NCBI GenBank assembly: GCA_946699065.1
Contig: CAMPDV010000444.1
Location: forward strand, 1 to 64,000
Direction: 5' to 3'
Length of the DNA stretch: 64,000 nucleotides
Origin: Loxodes magnus
Taxonomy: Eukaryota > Ciliophora > Karyorelictea > Loxodida > Loxodidae
The position numbers were made by a program, and so were the translations under genes. The stretch's first letter is position 1; each line of letters starts with the position of its first letter. Below, in pieces: positions 57,330 to 64,000 of this stretch. The notes under the pieces were generated by a model. The model did no database searches and had not been told where the DNA came from. It saw only the letters and a list, made by a program, of their open reading frames with translations.

Positions 57330-57920
57330 CTGATTTGATATATGTGTATAGGAAAGTTTAGTAGTTGGTATTAAAGTATGTATTTTAGAGTGTATGATAG
57401 TAATAATGACTTGTATTTAGATATAGGTTAATGATAATTTGATTATAGTTTTGATTAGATAAATAGTAATCTGTACTTGTATAATTTAAATATAAGGATA
57501 TATTAAAGATAGTTTTTTGACATTGTTGAATATGTTTTGGTATGTTATAAGCTGTATGTTAGTATCTGAATAATGATAATATTTGAATAATAGATTTTTA
57601 AAGATGTTTAGATAAAATTTGATTCTTTATTTATTTCAGCTTTAAAAAGAGCTAGTAAGGAAAATAATCTTTATTGTCAACTATATAGCTATAACTACAT
57701 TACCATATCAACATCATATATACACTTAAACATACAAAAAAACTTATAAAAATACAACATTAATAAGTATAGATTAACCATATTAATAAGTAGTAACATA
57801 TTTACTATAGATATTTAAACTACTTACATATAAAACTATATTTATTATCAATAATATTAATCATATCAATATTATTATTATCTCAGTTATGCCCTTTAAT
57901 ACTTCTATAACTCAACTTTT
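57330..57920. other. Skew-switch intergenic tract, copy C
   Basis: Same sequence as 5880-6500 and 36255-36860. Confidence 0.5.
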
Positions 57921-58640
57921 CTAAATCAATCCTCATTATTGAAACTTTTTCTTATTCATAAGCAAAAGCATATCCATAGACACCTCTTATTTTCATCTCC
58001 GTTAAAGCAAAGACATCTTTAAAAATTTAACTTTATTGCCATTATTATTTGTTTCTTTTATATATTCTTCTTGAATATTCTTTCGTAGAAAAATTTTTAA
58101 CACCTCCGATTACGACAAAAGGCTCTAAAGAAACTATAGGACAAGCAACAGCTTCAGGAAGATTCAAATTTTACTTACTCCATCTATCATTCTATATGTT
58201 ATACTTTCATATATCTTTTAAAGTTTATCCTTTCTAATTTCCACCTCCAATTGAATAAATATTTTATTCATCTTTATCTACTACTAAAGTTTACCAAACT
58301 ATTAAGAATGGAAATTAAGAACATTTTTATCATTTACTTTAGTTTCCTATCTTTAACTTTTCTACTGATTTTAAAGGTTGATTTATACTAGTAACTCCTC
58401 CAACCACATAAAGATAATTTTAAGCTGCTGCTAATCCAAATTCATATCTTCCCTCATTTAGATCACTAAGTTTTGTAATATTACATTCGAAATCGAACTA
58501 TCAAGTTTCTTTTATTTCTTTCTTTTAATTTTAGTTATATCCTCCAATTAAATATAACTTATTTTAATATTCTATACTTTAACTATATTCTGGAATTATA
58601 ATTTAAACTTAGACTTATCGTAATTACTCAGTTTAAATGT
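57900..58640 (-). CDS. Kelch-repeat protein, copy C
   Basis: Kelch blades as in copy B, with FVVIGGVKNFSTKEYS, KDVFALTEMKIRGVYGY, RIDLEKLSYRSIKG. The frame stays open through the point where copy A is shifted. Substitutions relative to B lie mainly in the loop after the last double Gly and around 58290-58380. Start not identified. Confidence 0.65.
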
Positions 58641-58669
58641 TAAATAAACTTAATTTTTAAATATATTAA

Positions 58670-59030
58670 TTAAAAAAGTGAATATAGTTAGATTGAATAA
58701 ACTGTTGCTACTAGGTTAGTTTATGTTAATTAGTCTGTTTAGGGTTTAACTGTTGTTACTTAGTATTGTATTATAGTTTGTTTCTTATTTGTGTGATATA
58801 ATTTGAAGTTAATTTAGGGTTTAGTACTAAAGGTGGTTATATAGTGGAATATAGTTAGACTGTTATAGTTTGGATTTGAGTTGGTTTTAGAAATGAGTAA
58901 ATAGGGAATTAGGATGATTGTATAATATTTTAGTGTTATTAGTTGTAGTTAATGGTAGTGTATTGGATGATATTAGTATATGGTATAATGAGAGTATTAG
59001 TAATGTTAGATAATTTGGTTGTAATGGTTT
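58670..59030. other. C-poor tract between kelch and RING genes, copy C
   Basis: Near-identical to 7200-7577 and 37590-37960; no coding signal. Confidence 0.5.
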
Positions 59031-59328
59031 TAGATTTTTGCATAATTTACTTCCTTATCTCTTTTAATTTCTATCTAGCATCTTAAATCTTTTATATGTA
59101 TTATTAGTTTTAAAATATCATTCTTATTAAATCACTTTCTTAAGGTAAGTCTTCAAATCTAAAATGGAATCCTTTTTAACAAATAGGACATTACATTATG
59201 CCTTATAATCAGAACTGAGTATTCAAACACAAACCACAGTAAATATGTCCACAAGGTAAGACAGTTGGAAGAGCATTAGTTAAGTTGTAATCTTCTTAGC
59301 AGATTAAGCATTTTGGTAACGCTTACAT
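59031..59328 (-). CDS. RING-HC zinc-finger protein, copy C
   Basis: ATG at 59328; MQALPKCLICQEDY, LPCGHIYCGLCL, CPICQKGF. Same as copies A and B with all zinc ligands intact. Preceded by the G-poor tract 59330-59640. Confidence 0.8.
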
Positions 59329-59929
59329 TTTTATTATTATTTAGATTAAAAAAGCTTATAAAGGTAATTTATAACAGTTACCATCAAAAATTATAATTAA
59401 CCATTATAAATTCAAATATCTATCATTACATACATACTACAATATTAACCTCTTATATCAAGTACCTATCTACAATCCGCACCAATACATTTTGCTAAAT
59501 TTAAAAAACCAACCAGCTTTACAACTTAATCACATTTTTTATTATATAAATAACAAAAACATCTCTATCCTAAAATCTTTAAAAACTACTACGAGCAATG
59601 CACTAAAAAAGGGACACAATCTTTAACTAATCTTAATATCAAAAAAAGTAGCTAAGTTAGAACATTTACTAAGACAAAAGCTCTTTGAAAATCTTTAGAA
59701 TGTAGGAAGAAAAGAATGAGAAAAAAATAGACGAGAATACGAAGCTCGGAACTGCTAAAAGAGAAAAATTTATAAATTTAAATTTTTTTTTAGAAGATAA
59801 GAACTACAACCAAAGACTCATTCCAGCAGAAACGCAAACAAATGAAATAATTTGGCATTTCTAAGAAATCTTAAGTAAGAATATGGTAAAAAGAATATGT
59901 GTGTGATAATCCTTTGACAGGGCAGAACG

Positions 59930-62326
59930 AAGTTTTAATTCAAAGTTCTACTCAAAATCTTCTAGGTTATTCAGCTTTATCCCTAATGAGACTCCTTTCG
60001 AGAACTAGATCAAACTATCAAGAAGAAACTATTTTTGACTCAATATTCAACCTTAAAATCTTCCGCTTTTAAAATTTATTACTAATAACTTAAGAACTGG
60101 ATGTAAATATGAAATGAATGGAGTTTTTAGTCAAAGTTCTTCTTTTAATTTTTAAGTTTTTCAACTATATCCCGACAAAAATATTTAGAACTATACAGTA
60201 GCTCTCAAATGAAACGCAGTCTATAAAATAAGTTGTACTTTCATTCTATAAGTATTAAGCTAATTCGTAACTCAGACGTATTTTGAGAAAAAGAACAGAG
60301 CAATCTAGAAAACGGATTACAAACTTAAAGTTCTTCTTAAAGTCTTACAGTTCTTAAGCTTATCATATATCTTGACATTTTTTGAAAACTTGATCAGAGC
60401 TCGCAAGGATAACGGATTTAAAACTTAAAGTTCATCTTACAGTTTTTTAGATTTCAGAACTTTCGATAATAAGATTATGCTTTAGAAAACAGTCGAGCTC
60501 TAAAGGATACGGATTCCATACTTAAAGTTCTTCTTAAAGTCTTAAAATTCATAAGTATTAACTCTACACAGATTTTTTTTGAGATTTTGATTAGAGCTCT
60601 CGAGGATAACGGATTCCGAACTTAAAGTTCTTCTTACAGTTATTTTTATTTTCCGCTCTTTCGATATTCAGATATAACTAAAGAATGAGATTCGAGCACG
60701 AAAGATAACGGATTGCAAACTTAAATTTCTTCTTACAGTTTCATGTTCTTAAACTTTATAACTTACCTGTCTCTTTTTGGAAAACTTGATTAGAGCTATA
60801 AAGGATTAACGGATTCCAATTTAAAGTTTTCTTATGGTCTTTTAGTATTTCAGCACTTTCGATTCTCAGTTCAATTTTTTAGAACTTTATCAGAGCATTT
60901 AACGATAAACGAATTCCAAACTTAAGCTTATCTTACAGTTTTTTAGAATTTAAGCACTTTGCATATTGAGATTAAATTTAAGGAAAAGATCCGAGCACGA
61001 AAGATAACGGATTGCAAACTTAAAGCTCTTCTTACAGTTTTTTATTTCTTAAGCTTTATATCAGCAAACTTTTTTGGTGAAATTGATATGAGTTTTTAAC
61101 GATAAACGGATTTTAAACTTAAAGTTTCTCTTACAGTTTTTAGTATTTCAGCTCCTTCGTTTCTTAGTTCAAAATTGGAAAAACTGGATCAGGACACTCA
61201 TGTATATCGTATTCCAAACTTAAAGATTTTCTTACAGTTCTTTAGCTTAATCTCTACCCAGACTTTTTTGAGAGCAATATCAGAGTTCATAGGGATTAAC
61301 GGATTCCAAACTTAAAATTCTTCTTTAATCTTTTAGTGTTTCAGCACTTTCGATATTCAGATTGATTATTATTAAATATCAGAGCTCTCAAGGATGACGG
61401 ATTCGAATCTTATAGTTCTTCTTACAGTCTTGAAGTTCTTAAGCTTTAACTTTACCCAGACTTTTTTGGAGAACTTGATCAGTACTCTCAAGGGTTAACG
61501 GATTCCAAACTTAAAGTTTCTCTTACAGTTTTTTAGTATTTCAGCAATATGTTTGTCAGATTTTTTAGAACTAGTGCCGAACGCACGAATATCTGTGTCT
61601 TAACTCAAAGATTTATTTCAGTACTTTAACATCATTAGCTTTTTCGATACTTTTAATTTTTTGCAACTAGTTCAGATCTCTAAAATATATCGGATTCTTC
61701 GCTTAAAGTCCGTTTTTTAGTTTTTAATTTCTTAAGTTTTACCTTTATCATACTCTTTTTATAATTAGATCAGAGCTATTAAGTATTTCTCTTTCTATTC
61801 ACAAAAATCTTGATTCAGTTTTTTAAGATTTTCAGCTTTAACGTAACTCTGAATTGCTTTATAAACTATTTCAGAGCTCAAAAAATATCGGAATCTTCTC
61901 TCAGATTTTCTATTTCCGTAGTTTAACTTCATCATCTTTTCAATATTCAGACTAATTTTAAGAACTAGATAAGAGCTCTAATGTATGTCTGAGTCTTTAC
62001 TTAAAGTCTGCAGTTTTAATAGTTGGCCAGCAATATATTAATCAGACTTATTTTGAGAACTAGATTAGAGTTCTTAAGACGAACGGAGTCTTAACTATAA
62101 GTTCTTATTTCAGTCTTTTTACTTCTTCAGCTTTTTGATACTTAGACTTCATTTGAGAACTAGATCAGAGATTTCAAGTATTTCGTAGTCATAACTCAAC
62201 TTCTATTTCAGATTTTTCAGCTTTATTAATACTTAGACTTGTTTTGAGAGCTAGTTCATAGATCTCACGCTGAACGGAATTTTGCTCTAAAGTTCTAGTT
62301 TCTGCTCTTTTCTAAAGTATTTCTAC
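59930..62326 (-). repeat. ~98-nt tandem repeat array, copy C
   Basis: Cores resembling 'cggattccaaacttaaagtt' occur near 60313, 60413, 60507, 60609, 60706, 60800, 60909, 61006, 61104, 61208, 61299, 61398 and 61498 (spacing 91-109). The right part (61550-62326) is a related variant that on the minus strand reads LEQNSVQREIYELALKTSL, SKYQKAEEVKRLKQELI, i.e. coiled coil. It abuts the coiled coil of the RING/B-box gene at 62330, so the array may encode its long C terminus, though unit lengths are not all multiples of three. Confidence 0.8.
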
Positions 62327-62329
62327 TAG

Positions 62330-63422
62330 AAGTTATTTTGTTTCAAGATAGTATTTTACTGTTAGAGCATTCTCTCTCGTTATATCTCTTGATCCTCTAT
62401 TTCTTGCTAGTTATGAGATATTTGTTCTCTTAAGCCATTCAACACCAAATCCTACTCTTTAATAACTTAAAGTAACTTTTAGATTTATTCTTTACTTTCC
62501 TTATTAACACTCTCATAATATTAAGCCTACAACTAACTCTCCTTTCATAAAAGTTATATAGTTCTTTAAAAGGATTATATCTATACTCTCTATCTAGCAT
62601 GCAATTCCTATTCTAAACCAAACTAACTCCCTTTCATCATCTTTTAAAAAACTTAAGCTTCCATATTCTAAGGTATAAGAATAGCTTAATATTAAGAATA
62701 TTTTTATTCTTCATTTATTTGATTTTCTTAAAGCTATACTTCCAATCTCTCTAATTAATTCTTCTTTACTATATAGTGGTCTATTACATTTATCCGATAC
62801 TCTCTACTTACTTACTCATCTCAAAAATATTATTTTAACTTATTTCCTACCTACTCTATTCGCCTTTCTCCTATACTCTTATCACCAACTCCTCACATGC
62901 TTACTCTAAACTTCTCTTGATATTATCATAGATCTATACTATATATTTTATATTTATCATATAATCTTAAGCCAACTACATTTATCATTAGCCTAAGACA
63001 GAAGAATATTGATTCAACCTCTCTTTCATAGCACTCAAAGTCATTTACATTCGAACTTACATAATAGGAACGATTTCCTCTTATCTACCACATTGATGCT
63101 TCTTATGAGAATTCCATTGGCATTTTTCACATATTAATATACTGTCACTCAGACAATAAAAAGCTAGAATCTCATTATGCTCTTAACATATATTCAGTAA
63201 GTTTTATTTTGACTCCTCTTAAAGATGTGAAACCTCCATTTCTAATTTTTCAATTGGTCTATAAGTGATGATGTTGTGCTTTTTACAATTAAACATCTAT
63301 TAGATTTTGTAGAAGCTTTTCAAACATCTCTCACAAAGAATACATCCACAATCCAACTTTCTAGGCTTTCTAAACTCTTAGTTGAAGTCTTTTTCGCAAG
63401 CTTCGCATTTAGATGGTAGCAT
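62330..63422 (-). CDS. TRIM-like RING / B-box / coiled-coil protein
   Basis: ATG at 63422: MLPSKCEACEKDFNQEFR, KLDCGCILCERCLK and NCKKHNI form a RING-like Cys cluster (C-x2-C ... C-x-C-x2-C-x2-C); CQEHNEILAFYC and ICEKCQWNSHKKHQC form a B-box (C-x2-H, C, C-x2-C, H-x-x-H). Then a Gln/Glu-rich coiled coil: RLEVQLQENQINEEQK, QEIEDQEIQRERMLQQQ. RING-B-box-coiled coil is the TRIM order of ubiquitin ligases. A frame change near 62790 is explained by a 20-nt intron (62781-62800). At 62326 the sequence enters the duplicated block and the coiled coil continues into the repeat array, so the C terminus probably lies there. Confidence 0.7.
62781..62800 (-). other. Putative 20-nt intron in TRIM-like gene
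   Basis: On the minus strand GTATCGGATAAATGTAATAG, bounded GT...AG. Removal joins SKQVEN to HYIVKKNQLERLE, restoring the coiled-coil frame. Size agrees with the 19- and 20-nt introns of the WD40 genes. Confidence 0.45.
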
Positions 63423-63429
63423 TTTATTT

Positions 63430-64000
63430 TTGAATAGACTAAAAAGAAAGTAATTTTTGGTTTTAAGAGATTTAGATATGAAACTAAATAATAATCCTTT
63501 TAATTACTTATAACTTAATAAATAGAAGAATAATTACTATTAAAATTAAAATATAAAATGGAAGAATTTTCCCTCTAAAATTTTAGATAATTTATAAATA
63601 ATAAATATTAAGCCACAACTAAATATTTAATATAATCTTACAAACATGTAACATACTAATATATTAGTCAATTTTACATCACTACATTACTATATTTTAT
63701 TTCAATAACTCACTATCATTTATGCTAAATCAACCTAATAACCAAATATATTATCTAAAACATATACAAATATTTCAGCCAATTACTATTTAAATCCTAT
63801 TTTTAATACCCTATACATCTCAACCTAATATACAAAATCTACAATATTATATAACCACCAACTCATCAAAAACTACTTCCTACATATTTACAGTCATCTC
63901 TGAAAACGCAAATTAAACAAATTAATTATGCAAATAAACCTACAACTTTATATCACCAAACTAGTAAACATAAAAATAAATTAGAATAGTTGCAAAATAC
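63430..64000. promoter_or_regulatory. G-poor tract 5' of TRIM-like gene
   Basis: From about 63545 to the window end the plus strand has very few G residues (A/C/T only for long runs), i.e. C-poor on the coding strand, upstream of the ATG at 63422. It resembles in composition, not in sequence, the tracts upstream of the three RING genes. No gene seen in it. Confidence 0.35.

Larger units (their letters stand above)
53182..62326. repeat. Duplicated block, copy C (left-truncated)
   Basis: Starts at 'ctgctctagc' (equivalent to 32021 in B and 1725 in A), directly after WD40 coding sequence, and continues through all later parts of the block. Very close to B up to about 54960, then more divergent. 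Ends near 62326 where B and C share 'ctcttttctaaagtatttct'; right of this the RING/B-box gene follows. Confidence 0.93.

Noticed and set aside
1-64000. tRNA genes, rRNA genes, CRISPR arrays, bacterial operons, telomeric repeats.
   Set aside because: None seen by reading either strand; the tandem arrays have diverged contiguous units without spacers, and there are no runs of ciliate telomere repeats.

Overview
The window is AT-rich nuclear DNA of a ciliate with a non-standard genetic code. Read with the standard code it has no long open frames. Read with TAA and TAG as Gln and TGA as Trp, recognisable proteins appear on both strands: WD40, RING, B-box, kelch, Lin-12/Notch repeat (LNR), REJ-like, ARF, zinc-knuckle and reverse transcriptase sequences. 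In several of these a TGA falls where the family has a conserved Trp (WD40 'IWD', the LNR 'C-x-W-D' position). Two zinc-knuckle frames end at an in-frame TGA, so TGA seems to be both Trp and stop. This matches the karyorelict code (for example Loxodes) and resembles Condylostoma. Introns appear to be tiny (about 19-35 nt). I call the organism a karyorelict-like ciliate; the species is not settled.

The window is dominated by three copies of one roughly 9-11 kb block: copy A (1-9430, cut by the window start), copy B (30307-41262) and copy C (53182-62326, missing about 1.7 kb on its left). Each carries an unrecognised plus-strand frame (absent from C), an unrecognised minus-strand coding-like region, a kelch-repeat gene, a short RING-finger gene, and an array of ~98-nt repeats that reads as a coiled coil on the minus strand. 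Between genes lie C-poor and G-poor tracts that are almost identical between copies, whereas the coding segments differ more. Outside copy C, a RING/B-box/coiled-coil gene (63422 leftwards) runs straight into the repeat array, so the duplicated block seems to begin inside such a gene.

Between A and B (9.4-30.3 kb): an ARF-like GTPase pseudogene; a very large minus-strand LNR/beta-helix surface protein (18261-11390) interrupted by an opposite-strand zinc-knuckle ORF; a decayed WD40 gene; a second zinc-knuckle ORF; a REJ/GPS-like multipass membrane protein; an unrecognised plus-strand frame; and a 5'-truncated non-LTR reverse transcriptase beside a coiled-coil gene. Between B and C (41.3-53.2 kb): an unrecognised frame, a homeodomain-like gene, a dimeric SINE-like element, a long AT-rich desert, an element with an ORF1-like frame and a degenerate zinc knuckle, a LINE 3' fragment, and an ORF1-only retroelement whose 3' hairpin and (TTTA)n tail match the SINE. 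A WD40 gene is cut by the left edge of copy C.

Many genes need one or two single-base shifts to stay in frame, often at homopolymers. These may be true pseudogene lesions, unrecognised tiny introns, or uncorrected long-read errors; the sequence alone cannot decide. Because stops are ambiguous in this code, most 3' ends and many starts are approximate.
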